Below, piece after piece: positions 9,084-17,401 of a DNA stretch of 64,000 nt. Below the pieces are notes generated by a model, which was not told the origin of the DNA, searched no databases, and saw nothing but the letters and a program-made list of their open reading frames with translations. The stretch comes from Paraburkholderia mimosarum LMG 23256 = NBRC 106338 (lineage in GTDB: Bacteria > Pseudomonadota > Gammaproteobacteria > Burkholderiales > Burkholderiaceae). The translations under genes were made by a program, and so were the position numbers. Every line of letters starts with the position of its first letter. Positions within the stretch are counted from its first letter, which is position 1. Location: NCBI RefSeq assembly GCF_000739815.1, contig NZ_BBJJ01000035.1, forward strand, positions 1-64,000, given 5' to 3'.

Positions 9084-10172
9084 ATGAACCAGATAGCGAA
9101 GCGATCGATCGAAATCGACTTTTTCAGGGGTTTCGCATTGATTGCCATTGCGCTCGATCACGTCCCGTCGAGCGTGCTTTCGCATGTGATGCTGCACAAC
9201 TTCGCGTTCTGCGACTCCGCGGAAGTGTTCGTGTTCGTGAGCGGCTACGTATGCGCGGCGACCTGGCTCGCCATCGCCGGGCGCAAGGGGGAACAAGCGG
9301 CCAACCGTCGCTTCTGGCGACGTGGACGCGAGATCTACGCCGCCTACTTGTGCACCGCCGCGCTCATGCTGCTTTCGGGCGCCGCCGCGGTGATGCTGCG
9401 AGTCGATTCGCCGCTGGTGGCGGCGTCGGGCTATCTGCGCTTCACGGCGCAGCCGTTCACGATGCTCGCCAATATCGCGGTCTTTCGCGATCAGCCTTAC
9501 CTCGCGGGCGTGCTGCCGATGTACATCATGCTCGTGACGGTCTTGCCGTTCGTGATGCCGCACGCGCGCCGTTCGCCCGATGTCGTGCTGGTGGGCAGTT
9601 TCGTGCTGTGGTTCGGCGGCTGCTGGCTTGCCGTGTGGCTGCCTGCGGCTCCGGGCGCGTCGTGGCCGTTCAATCCGTTTGCCTGGCAGGCCATGTTCAT
9701 GCTCGGCCTGCTGTGCCGCCTCTATCCCGTCTCAAGTGCTTTCCAGGTTTCGTTGGCGGGTCGCGCGTTGACCGTGTCCGCTGTGTCGCTGGTTGCAACG
9801 TTCGCGTTCATCCAGTTGTTCGCCGATCTGGACCCGCAGCCCGGCTATATGAAGCAGAACCTCGCAAGCGTGCGGATCGTGAATTTTGCCGCCATTGCCT
9901 GGCTGGCAGCGCAGGCGGTGCGCAAGGGCTGGATAGCAAGGCTCGCGCAACGGCTGCCGGCCGTCGTCACGGTGGGTCAGCAGGGCCTGGTGTGCTTTGT
10001 GGGCGGGGCCGTGGCCTCCAATGCAATCGACACGCTCCTGCGCGCAACGCATGTCACGGATTTGCTGCCCGCGAGGCTCGCCGGTGACCTGCTCGCGATC
10101 GGCGCGTTGCTCATGCTCGCGGGCGGCGCGCGACGACTGAAATCGGTACGGCCGCGTATCGCGCTTACGTGA
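9084..10172 (+). CDS. OpgC-domain membrane acyltransferase-like protein
   Basis: A 362-residue, very hydrophobic protein with about ten predicted membrane segments. The N-terminus IDFFRGFALIAIALDHVPSS matches the start of OpgC-domain proteins (E/DfxRGxxLxxxxxDH), relatives of the OpgC succinyltransferase that modifies periplasmic glucans, and of acyltransferase-3 proteins. The start at 9084 is chosen because GGGAG lies about 9 bases upstream; the in-frame start at 9036 lacks a site. It stands alone, convergent with the following SDR gene. Substrate unknown. Confidence 0.75.
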   Translation: MNQIAKRSIEIDFFRGFALIAIALDHVPSSVLSHVMLHNFAFCDSAEVFVFVSGYVCAATWLAIAGRKGEQAANRRFWRRGREIYAAYLCTAALMLLSGAAAVMLRVDSPLVAASGYLRFTAQPFTMLANIAVFRDQPYLAGVLPMYIMLVTVLPFVMPHARRSPDVVLVGSFVLWFGGCWLAVWLPAAPGASWPFNPFAWQAMFMLGLLCRLYPVSSAFQVSLAGRALTVSAVSLVATFAFIQLFADLDPQPGYMKQNLASVRIVNFAAIAWLAAQAVRKGWIARLAQRLPAVVTVGQQGLVCFVGGAVASNAIDTLLRATHVTDLLPARLAGDLLAIGALLMLAGGARRLKSVRPRIALT

Positions 10173-10336
10173 AGCGGGTTGGGAATATCAAAGGTGAGTG
10201 TTTGCGGGAGACGATACCGGCTGGCAAGAAAAGGACGGCTTGGCCAGCGGAAAAAACGCGGCTTCCGGCCCACCCATTCCACTGCGGACGGCAGCGAAGG
10301 TGAAGGTTTGCGGGAGACCGCCGATGCGCAAAGCGC

Positions 10337-11113
10337 TTACGCCTTGACGAGATCGCGCACATCGGCTGTCGGCACGGATCCGAATGCCTCGCTGAGCGCA
10401 TAGTCGATCAGTTGCTGCGCGGCAGCTTCCGGTGTGGACAGCAAACCGTTTTGCTTGAGTTGTTCGAAGCGTTCGCGCATCGGGAATTGATCGACGCTCG
10501 TCGCGCGTATCGTCTGCTGCATGCCGGTGTCGACCACGCCCGGAGCGAGGCTGCAGACGCGCACGCCAGGCGGCGCGTCGAGCGCGACGGCTCGCGCGTG
10601 ATGATCGAGCGCGGCCTTCGTCGCGCAATAAACGCTCCAGCCGGCGTAGGCGTTGCGTGCAGCACCGCTGGAAATGTGCACGACACGGCGCGACGCGCTC
10701 GCGCTCGAATGAGGCATGGCGGCGAGCGCATTCGCGAGCATCAAGGGCGCCGCGACGTTGAGTGCCACGGCGCGTGCGATGGCGAGCGCATCCTGGGCGC
10801 CGAGCGGCGCGATGGGGTCGACGGTGCCCGCGTTGTTGAAGAGCAGCACGCACTGCGCGCCGTGCGCGAAGGCCTTGAGCGTTTCTCCGGCCAGCCAGCG
10901 GTCGAGCGCAGCGGGATCGGCAAGATCCACGACGGCTTGCGCGAACCGCGTCGCGTATTGGGACGCGAGTTCGCCGTGCGTACCACGGCCGAGGCCGAGC
11001 ACGTCGATGTCCCGTTGCAGCAGCGCTTTGGCGAGCGCTGCGCCCAGCCCCCGCGTATGACCGGTGACGATGGCGCGAACGGCGGAACGGGGGGCGGATG
11101 CGGAATTCGTCAT
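10337..11113 (-). CDS. short-chain dehydrogenase/reductase, sepiapterin-reductase-like
   Basis: A 258-residue SDR: VTGHTRGLG (NADP-binding loop), LFNNAG, HISSGAARNAYAGWSVYCATK with the Ser-Tyr-Lys set, and LAPGVVDTGMQ. The long GAARNAYAGW insertion before the catalytic Tyr and the TGxxxGLG loop resemble the YueD/sepiapterin-reductase-like branch. Substrate unknown. It is monocistronic, divergent from the ProQ gene across a 208-bp spacer. Confidence 0.8.
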   Translation of the reverse strand: MTNSASAPRSAVRAIVTGHTRGLGAALAKALLQRDIDVLGLGRGTHGELASQYATRFAQAVVDLADPAALDRWLAGETLKAFAHGAQCVLLFNNAGTVDPIAPLGAQDALAIARAVALNVAAPLMLANALAAMPHSSASASRRVVHISSGAARNAYAGWSVYCATKAALDHHARAVALDAPPGVRVCSLAPGVVDTGMQQTIRATSVDQFPMRERFEQLKQNGLLSTPEAAAQQLIDYALSEAFGSVPTADVRDLVKA

Positions 11114-11321
11114 GATGTGTTGATGGAGACAGGAATCGGTCCTTGCGGGCGCAAGGGATACGTAGCGGAAAATCGGGGTTTTATCGCGCTACAGGGGTAT
11201 TTGCTACCGGCAGCGGGCGCATGATGGCGGATTCAGGCGCAGCTCTGTCATACGATTGCCCGGTTAGGTCGGCCGCGATTCGGTATCATAGCGTCCGGTC
11301 CCATATGGAAGAGAGCTGGAC

Positions 11322-12371
11322 GTGAAAGCCGCATCGCAACAACGCCGTACCCTGAGCTTCAAGGAAGGTCTTCTTGAGATCAAGAAGAGCATGGGTGGCG
11401 GCTCGGGCCAGCCGCCCGAAGAACACGCGCAAAAATCGCAGGGAAAGCCTGCCCACAAGGGCGCGAAGAGCCATGGCGGCTCGCACGCCCCGAAGGGACC
11501 GCGCGCGCCGAGAGATGGCGCGGCGCCTGCGGGCGCGGCCGGCGCCAAGGACGAGCGCTCGCGTTCGCGCCACAGCCGGCCCCAGGGCGCAAGAGCGCAG
11601 CAACCTGGCCAGCAGCAGGCGCAACAAGGGCAACCAGCGGAGCAGGGCCAACGCGCGCAGCAGCCGCGCCGCCCGCAACAGCCCAAACCGGCTCGCGGGC
11701 AGGAAGGCGGCGAGCGCGCCGCGCAGCAGCGCCGGCGTCCGGCGCGGCCCCAGCAGCCGCCGGCAGCGAATTTGAGCGAGGCAGAAAGGGCGCGCATCGA
11801 GCGCAACCGCCAGCTCAACACGGTCTGGAACGTATTCGCGAAGCACTACCCTGCATTCCGCGACCGTTTGCCGCTCAAGATCGGCGTGGCCGAGGATCTC
11901 GTCGCCCGTCATCCCGAGTATGAGCGGACGATGATCGTCGCCGTGCTCAAGCGTCACGTGAATCATCCGCGCTATCACGAGCGCGTCGCCGCGGGCGGAT
12001 CGCGTTACGAACTCGACGGCACGGCTTCGGAAGGTCCGGGCATCGACCCCTCGCACATCGGTCGCGCAAACGCGGCGCTCGCGCGCCAGAAGGCCAAGGC
12101 CGAGGCGCAGGCCAAGGCACGCGAAGACGGCAAGGCGCAAGCACGGCCGGAGGCGCAAGCCCAGTCCGCGCCGAATGCCGAAGTGCAGACCGAAGCGCAA
12201 GCCCAGTCCGCGCCGAATGCCGAAGTGCAGACCGAAGCGCAAGCCCAGTCCGCGCCGACTGCCGAAGTGCAATCGGAAGTCCAGGCCGTGCAGCCTGACG
12301 CCAGGGCCGATGCGGCGCAAGCACCGGCACCGCATCCGGAAAACGGAGAGACGCCCGCAATCGGCGCGTGA
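11322..12371 (+). CDS. ProQ/FinO-domain RNA chaperone with long disordered tails
   Basis: The ProQ/FinO RNA-binding domain is central-distal (about residues 165-232: NRQLNTVWNVFAKHYPAF, KIGVAEDLVARHP, VLKRHVNHPRYHE). It is preceded by about 150 residues of low-complexity sequence rich in Gln, Arg, Pro, Lys and Gly, and followed by about 115 residues with a 14-residue Ala/Gln-rich repeat. Family role: binds structured sRNAs and mRNA 3' ends. Start is GTG at 11322 after a weak AGAG. A strong hairpin lies 29 bp past the stop. The basic N-tail is far longer than in E. coli ProQ, where the domain is N-terminal. Confidence 0.88.
   Translation: MKAASQQRRTLSFKEGLLEIKKSMGGGSGQPPEEHAQKSQGKPAHKGAKSHGGSHAPKGPRAPRDGAAPAGAAGAKDERSRSRHSRPQGARAQQPGQQQAQQGQPAEQGQRAQQPRRPQQPKPARGQEGGERAAQQRRRPARPQQPPAANLSEAERARIERNRQLNTVWNVFAKHYPAFRDRLPLKIGVAEDLVARHPEYERTMIVAVLKRHVNHPRYHERVAAGGSRYELDGTASEGPGIDPSHIGRANAALARQKAKAEAQAKAREDGKAQARPEAQAQSAPNAEVQTEAQAQSAPNAEVQTEAQAQSAPTAEVQSEVQAVQPDARADAAQAPAPHPENGETPAIGA
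12150..12275. repeat. 42-bp tandem repeat (3 units) in the ProQ C-terminal tail
   Basis: Units at 12150-12191, 12192-12233 and 12234-12275 are nearly identical; the first two differ at one base and the third is slightly diverged. Each encodes EAQAQSAPNAEVQT or a close variant. The unit is a multiple of three, so copy-number changes keep the frame and only lengthen the disordered tail. Confidence 0.9.
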
Positions 12372-12400
12372 GCCTTGGTGGCGCTGGAATCTCCGTTCGG

Positions 12401-12439
12401 AAACGACCCTCGCGCGGCATAGCCACGCGAGGGTCGTTT
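12401..12439 (+). terminator. hairpin terminator after the ProQ gene
   Basis: Perfect 14-bp arms (AAACGACCCTCGCG at 12401-12414 and its complement at 12426-12439) enclose an 11-base loop. The stem starts with AAA and ends with TTT, so it could work from either side, mainly for the ProQ transcript. Confidence 0.8.
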
Positions 12440-12672
12440 ACACATGTGGCCGGCGCCGCGATCGTTCCCGGTTCATCACTGCCTGCATGACGGCAAGTGC
12501 CGCCCGCACTCGGGAGCAGACTGCCGATTCACCCACGTCGCGAGTGTTGTCGATTCGTTGCGCGCGCATCCGTCTGCATGCAGCTTCGCGCAGGCTTGCG
12601 CTCGGCACGCTGCTGGTCTCACGCACCTGGCGTTTTCGTCGATCCGTCGAACCCGTGTATTGAAAAGCGCGA

Positions 12673-13428
12673 TTACCGGGCGTTGCTCGAAGCCGTGCTT
12701 TGCAAGGAGGCTTGCGCCGAAGCCCCCGATCCAGAACCTTTCGCAGCAGGCGCGGAAGCCGCGCTCACAGCCGAAGCGGCCGCTGCCGCAAAAGCCGACG
12801 CCGCCGAAGCCGCAAGCTCCGCGCTTGCGGGCGCGTCGCTCGGGGCGGGCGCGCTAGCGGTGTCGAGCACGTGGCTGAACTCCACGGCGCGCGTGCGGAT
12901 CTTTTCCGCATAGGCCTTCGAGCCGCCATAGTTCCTCATCGCCGAGTTGAGGTCGCCGCCGGCGGCCCGCTCGTAGCCGTAGAGGATCGACGAGCCAATG
13001 TCGATGTTGACCTCGGGATCGGTAAGGTCCTTGTTGCGCAGGATATTGCGATGTGCCGACGGCACGACCTGCATCAGCCCGGTCGCGCCATTGGCGCCGC
13101 GCGCCTTCTCGCGAAAGCGCGACTCGATCGAAATGATGGCGAGGAGCACCGCGGGCGGCAGCGAGTACTTCTCGGCAGCGCCGGTTACGGCCTGCGAGAT
13201 CTGCGCCGCCTTCTCCTTCGCGACACCGAACTTTCGTGTGAGATACCTGGAAACGGACGCTGAGACCGCACCGGCGCTCGCGGGTGCAACGGGTGCGGAA
13301 GCAGAGGGAGAAACCGCGCTCGCAGCCGAGGCGCTGACGGTGTCGCTAGCGGACGTCTGCTGCGCCTGCGCGGCCGCGGTTTGCGCGAGGCCCGGCAACA
13401 GGACGAGCAGGCAGAGTAGCTGCCTCAT
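12673..13428 (-). CDS. SLT-domain lytic transglycosylase, secreted
   Basis: A 251-residue protein with a signal peptide (MRQLLCLLVLLPGLAQTAAAQ), an Ala/Ser/Pro-rich linker, and a C-terminal SLT domain: AIISIESRF with catalytic Glu102, GATGLMQVVPSAHRN, NIDIGSSILYG and NYGGSKAYAEKI. It cleaves peptidoglycan in the periplasm. A second Ala/Ser-rich tail follows the domain. It resembles the VirB1-like or EtgA-like small transglycosylases, but no secretion system is nearby. Ribosome-binding site not obvious; monocistronic. Confidence 0.85.
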   Translation of the reverse strand: MRQLLCLLVLLPGLAQTAAAQAQQTSASDTVSASAASAVSPSASAPVAPASAGAVSASVSRYLTRKFGVAKEKAAQISQAVTGAAEKYSLPPAVLLAIISIESRFREKARGANGATGLMQVVPSAHRNILRNKDLTDPEVNIDIGSSILYGYERAAGGDLNSAMRNYGGSKAYAEKIRTRAVEFSHVLDTASAPAPSDAPASAELAASAASAFAAAAASAVSAASAPAAKGSGSGASAQASLQSTASSNAR

Positions 13429-13470
13429 GGCCGGTGCATTCGGAGAAAAAAGGGAAGGTGCAAGTATAAC

Positions 13471-13491
13471 CGGCCTCGCTCAACGAGGCCG
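13471..13491. terminator. possible hairpin between aldolase and transglycosylase genes
   Basis: Perfect 8-bp arms CGGCCTCG / CGAGGCCG with a 5-base loop, in the spacer downstream of the aldolase gene on the minus strand. There is no T-run, so termination is only a suggestion. Confidence 0.4.
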
Positions 13492-13576
13492 AATTCGTCT
13501 GACCTTCCTCGCCGGCCCGCATGAGAACCGGCCCGGCGCGCGCTAACGCCGGGTTAGACGCGCCTCGCCCGGGCAG

Positions 13577-14473
13577 TCAGGCCTTCTGCACCGAAGCCTT
13601 CCAGATCTCGTCGATGCTCGCGGCGAGCGCTGCATCGAATTCGGCGTCGCTCATCCCCTTCGTGAGGTCGTTGATGAGGGCGCGCGAAAAGCTTGCAATC
13701 ATTCCGTGGTTCCAGGCGAGGCGCTCGCACGCGTCGGTGCGCGTATAGCCGCCGGAAAGCGCCACCACGCGCACCACGCGCGGATGCTCGATGAGCGGCA
13801 GATAGAAGTCGGGCGTATCGGGAATCGTCAGCTTGATCATGACGTTCTGCGAAGCGGGCAAGGCGTCGAGGCCCTTGAGCAGTTCGTCGCGCAGCAGCGT
13901 CTCGGCTTCGGCCTTGTCGGGAGCCTTGATCGACACTTCAGGCTCGAGGATCGGCACGAGTCCATGCGCGGCGATCTGCGCCCCGAATGCGAACTGCTGT
14001 GCGGCGATCGAAGCGATGCCCGCAGGCAACGCGTGCTCGATCACGGAGCGCATCTTGGTGCCGAAAATGCCCGCCTTCGCCGCGCGTTCGAGCAACGCGT
14101 CGAGGCCGGGAATCGGCTTCATGAGGCGCACGCCGTCGGCCTCGGCCTCCAGTCCCTTATCGACCTTGAGAAAGGGCACGACGCCGCGCTCGTTCCAGAG
14201 GAAAGCCGGCACGGGCTTGCCTTGCGCCTCGCCGTCCATGGTGGCTTCGAAGAGAATCGCGCCGATCACCTTTTCGCCCGTGAACGCCGGCGCGCTGATG
14301 ATGCGCACGCGCATCTCGTGGATCAGGCGGAACATTTCGGCGTCGCCGCTATAGGCGCTTTCCGGGATGCCGTACTGGCGCAGCGCGCCCGGCGTCGAGC
14401 CGCCGCTCTGGTCCAGCGCGGCGATGAAGCCCGGTTTGTCGCGCATCTGCGCAAGCATCTGGTCGTTTGCCAT
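13577..14473 (-). CDS. class I fructose-bisphosphate aldolase
   Basis: A 298-residue class I (Schiff-base) aldolase of the short bacterial type: FIAALDQSGGSTPGAL near the N-terminus, FLKVDKGL, GLVPILEPEVSI with the conserved Glu, and VMIKLTIP holding the candidate Schiff-base Lys. It cleaves fructose 1,6-bisphosphate to DHAP and glyceraldehyde 3-phosphate without metal. The start MANDQML at 14473 is preferred because GGAG lies 8 bases upstream; the ATG at 14479 is only 2 bases from it. Single gene. Confidence 0.9.
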   Translation of the reverse strand: MANDQMLAQMRDKPGFIAALDQSGGSTPGALRQYGIPESAYSGDAEMFRLIHEMRVRIISAPAFTGEKVIGAILFEATMDGEAQGKPVPAFLWNERGVVPFLKVDKGLEAEADGVRLMKPIPGLDALLERAAKAGIFGTKMRSVIEHALPAGIASIAAQQFAFGAQIAAHGLVPILEPEVSIKAPDKAEAETLLRDELLKGLDALPASQNVMIKLTIPDTPDFYLPLIEHPRVVRVVALSGGYTRTDACERLAWNHGMIASFSRALINDLTKGMSDAEFDAALAASIDEIWKASVQKA

Positions 14474-14803
14474 CGTCATTACTCCCGCGTTTGGGGCGCC
14501 CTTGCGGGCGCGGTTGCCCGAATCCGGCCGTCGGCTGGTCCGACGAGTGTACTTGCGCCGCGCTGCCGCGTCTTCGCCATTATGTGGGCACGCGCGCGCA
14601 GGGGCACTGAAGAAAGAAAACGTAGCATTTGCGATGCCAGAGCAGCCGATGAAGAACACGCAAGCGCGAGCCGCGAAGGCCGCACCTCGCGCGATGGTGC
14701 GTAAGGGTGCGCGCAGGTGCGTAATCGTGGGTGCAGGTGCGCAATGGTGGGCGAAGGGTGGGCAATGGTGCGCGCCGCCGCGCGACTCACGAGCGAGGCG
14801 CCG
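14474..14803. repeat. 330-bp gap with degenerate GTGCG-rich repeats
   Basis: No gene is supported between the aldolase and MocR genes. From about 14696 to 14774 the DNA consists of imperfect 8-18-bp repeats built on GTGCG(C/T)AA(T/G)GGTG (for example GTGCGTAAGGGTGCGC, GTGCGTAATCGTGGGTG, GTGCGCAATGGTGGGC). This looks like a decayed minisatellite; function unknown. Confidence 0.55.
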
Positions 14804-16198
14804 TCACACGATCACTTGCGCCTGCGCGCTGCGGTCGTTCGCGAGCAGCCCAGAAAGCTTGCGCAGCGCGGCCTGCAGTTGTTCGCGTTCGCCCGTGGCG
14901 CCCAGCGAAATGCGGATGGCATTCGCGGATTCCGGGCCTTGCTGGAACGCCGTGGAGGGCGCCACGGCGAGGCCCTCGGTGCTCGCGGCGGCGGCCAGTT
15001 CGCGCGCTTGCCAGTAACGCGGCAGCGTGTACCAGAGGTGGATGCCCGCGCCCGCCGACGAGCCCAGCGTTTGCGCCGCGATGCGCTGACGCTCGCGCGC
15101 CTCGGCCTTCACGCCAGCGAAGATCTGCTCGGCCACGCCTTCCTCGATCCAGTGCGTGGCGAGCGCGTTGGTGAGCGGCGCGGCCATGAGCGAGAACGCA
15201 CGCAACGCGCTCAGGAGGCGCCCATGCGCTTGTTCGTCCGGCAGCGCGAGATACGCCGTACGCAAACCGGGCGAGAGCGTCTTGGAAAGCGTCGCGAGAT
15301 AGCACACCTGGTTCGGCGCCAGACGCGCGAGCGGGGGAGGCGCGTCCGGCGCGAAGCGCCAGTAGGGATCGTCCTCGACGATGCGCGCGCCGCAGCGCTG
15401 CGCCACCTGGAGAATCTCCAGCCGGCGCGACTCGGGCATGGTCGCCGTGGTCGGGTTTTGCAGCGTGGGGTTCAAGTAGACGAGCCGCGCCGCGTGTTCG
15501 CGGCAGGCTGCTTCGAGCGCGTCGGGGCGCATGCCGTGGGCATCCCCGGCAACCGGCTCGACGCGCCGGCCCAGCTGCGCCGCGGCGTGCGGCAAGCCCG
15601 GATACATCAGCGGCTCGGCAAGGATGGCGTCGCCGGTTTGCGTGAAGGCGAGGATAAGTGCTGCGAGCGCCGCCTGCGCGCCGGGGCAGACCACGACGCG
15701 CTCGGGCGCAACCTGGCCGAGCATCGGGCGGAGCCACCTGGCGCCCGCTTCCCAGTCGGCGCGGCCGCCGCCGCCCATGTGATAGGTCATGAGCAGGTCG
15801 GCGTCGCTGCGCAACAGCACGCGCGACATGCCCTCGCGCAGGAGGACATCCATCTCGAGGCCCACCGGTGGCGGCGGGATGTTCATGCTGAGGTCCACGC
15901 GTTGCAGCAGCTCGGCGCGCGGCGCGGCGATGAAGGTGCCGAGCGGCCCCCGTGCCTCGATCAAGCCACGCCGGCGGGCTTCGTTGAAGCCGCGCGTGAC
16001 AGTGGTCAGATCGACCGCGAGCAGGGCGGCCAGGCTGCGCTGCGCGGGCACGCGCTCGCCCGGGCGCAGCGCGCCTTGCGCCACAGCGTCTTCGATGAAA
16101 TCGGCGAGCCGCAGGTAGCGCGGGCCGCTGCCGCTTTGCATCGCCGTGGCCCATGCATTGATTTCGCCGGTGCTCGGGGAAGGGTGATCGTGTGTCAT
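14804..16198 (-). CDS. MocR/GntR-type regulator with PLP-aminotransferase domain
   Basis: A 464-residue protein. The N-terminal GntR winged helix (about residues 25-90: GERVPAQRSLAALLAVDLTT, GFNEARRRGLIEARG) is joined to a fold-type I aminotransferase domain with LNPTLQNPTTATM and the PLP-lysine motif ATLSKTLSPGLR. MocR proteins bind PLP or amino-acid aldimines and often regulate a divergent gene. Start at 16198 (MTHDHPSPS) gives the usual length; upstream in-frame codons run into the putative operator. The divergent neighbour is cyoA, about 180 bp away, with a strong dyad between. Target not known. Confidence 0.85.
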   Translation of the reverse strand: MTHDHPSPSTGEINAWATAMQSGSGPRYLRLADFIEDAVAQGALRPGERVPAQRSLAALLAVDLTTVTRGFNEARRRGLIEARGPLGTFIAAPRAELLQRVDLSMNIPPPPVGLEMDVLLREGMSRVLLRSDADLLMTYHMGGGGRADWEAGARWLRPMLGQVAPERVVVCPGAQAALAALILAFTQTGDAILAEPLMYPGLPHAAAQLGRRVEPVAGDAHGMRPDALEAACREHAARLVYLNPTLQNPTTATMPESRRLEILQVAQRCGARIVEDDPYWRFAPDAPPPLARLAPNQVCYLATLSKTLSPGLRTAYLALPDEQAHGRLLSALRAFSLMAAPLTNALATHWIEEGVAEQIFAGVKAEARERQRIAAQTLGSSAGAGIHLWYTLPRYWQARELAAAASTEGLAVAPSTAFQQGPESANAIRISLGATGEREQLQAALRKLSGLLANDRSAQAQVIV

Positions 16199-16257
16199 TG
16201 TGTCGCGGATGTATGCGTCATGTCTTACTCTAGCATGCGTGCATGAAGCGCGTAAAT

Positions 16258-16280
16258 CCATACATATAGGCTATGTATGG
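16258..16280. promoter_or_regulatory. 23-bp dyad between MocR gene and cyoABCD
   Basis: Perfect 9-bp arms CCATACATA / TATGTATGG with a 5-bp spacer, about 60 bp upstream of the MocR start and about 100 bp upstream of cyoA. The AT-rich arms stand out in this GC-rich DNA. It is probably an operator, most simply for the MocR protein itself. Confidence 0.6.
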
Positions 16281-16380
16281 CATCTGCGGCGGCGCGTGGT
16301 CGTGCGATTGGGCGGCTCGTGCAGCAGCAGAATGAGCACGTATGGATGGGTTTGCGCGAACGTCAACCTCGGAACCAGAC

Positions 16381-17394
16381 ATGCGCAATCCAGACCCTCG
16401 CTCGGGGCGGGCCGCCACGGCCGGCCCGCCGCCTTCACCCCGTACTCCCGTTATTGCCCGCTTTCTGCGTCGCGCCTCGCTCGTCGCCGCGGCCGGTCCG
16501 CTCGTCCTGCTCGGCGGCTGCAACATGGCGCTGCTCGCCCCGAAGGGCGACATCGGCGTGCAGGAAAAGAACCTCATCCTGATCGCGCTCGGCCTGATGC
16601 TGCTCGTCGTGATTCCTGTGATCCTGCTCACGCTGTGGTTCGCGTGGCGCTATCGCGCCTCCAACACGAACGCGACCTACGCGCCGCGCTGGTCGCATTC
16701 GACTGCGATCGAAGTGGTGGTGTGGTCGATTCCCTGTGTGATCGTGCTCACGCTCGGCGTGCTGATCTGGCGCACGACACACTCGCTCGACCCATATCGC
16801 CCGATCGAGTCGCAAGTGAAGCCGGTGCGCGTCAACGTGGTCGCGCTCAACTGGAAGTGGCTCTTCATCTACCCGGATTACGGCGTGGCCTCCGTGAACC
16901 AGCTAGCGATTCCCGTCGATACGCCGGTCGAGTTCAACCTCACGGCCGAGTCGCTGATGAACTCGTTCTTCATTCCGCAACTGGGCAGCCAGGTTTACGC
17001 GATGCCGGCCATGCAGACGAAGCTGCACCTCATCGCGAACGCGCCCGGCGTCTACGCGGGCCGCTCGGCGGCTTTCAGCGGCCCGGGCTTTTCCGACATG
17101 CATTTCGACACGCTCGCCAAGAGCCGCGCCGATTTCGACGCGTGGATCGCGCAAGCGAAGGCCTCGCCCACGATGTTGAGCCGCGCGGCCTATGAACGGC
17201 TCGCGCAACCCGGCGAAAAGACCCCGGTGACGCTCTATTCGAACGTCGCGCCCGGCCTCTTCGACGGCGTGGTCGGCAAGTACATGCGCGACGTGCACGG
17301 CAACCCCATTTGCGGCACGGTCCCCAGCGCGGTCCCGGGCAGCGGCGCCCCGGCGCTCACGCTCAACCGTAACGCCATCCTGGCAGCGGAGTAA
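16381..17394 (+). CDS. cyoA: cytochrome bo3 ubiquinol oxidase subunit II
   Basis: A 337-residue subunit II. It has a lipoprotein signal with lipobox LLGGC, two membrane helices (the second around [20 protein letters not shown]), and the periplasmic cupredoxin domain ([35 protein letters not shown]), which lacks the CuA ligands as expected for a quinol oxidase. The start at 16381 is chosen over 16342 because GGA lies 8 bases upstream, but both are possible. First gene of cyoABCD, 7 bp before cyoB. Confidence 0.9.
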   Translation: MRNPDPRSGRAATAGPPPSPRTPVIARFLRRASLVAAAGPLVLLGGCNMALLAPKGDIGVQEKNLILIALGLMLLVVIPVILLTLWFAWRYRASNTNATYAPRWSHSTAIEVVVWSIPCVIVLTLGVLIWRTTHSLDPYRPIESQVKPVRVNVVALNWKWLFIYPDYGVASVNQLAIPVDTPVEFNLTAESLMNSFFIPQLGSQVYAMPAMQTKLHLIANAPGVYAGRSAAFSGPGFSDMHFDTLAKSRADFDAWIAQAKASPTMLSRAAYERLAQPGEKTPVTLYSNVAPGLFDGVVGKYMRDVHGNPICGTVPSAVPGSGAPALTLNRNAILAAE

Positions 17395-17401
17395 TCACAC
17401 C

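Noticed and set aside
10189-10321. Two similar 20-bp stretches (GGTGAGTGTTTGCGGGAGAC and a two-mismatch copy about 108 bp later)
   Set aside because: Seen between convergent genes, but two copies with mismatches and no symmetry are too weak to call.
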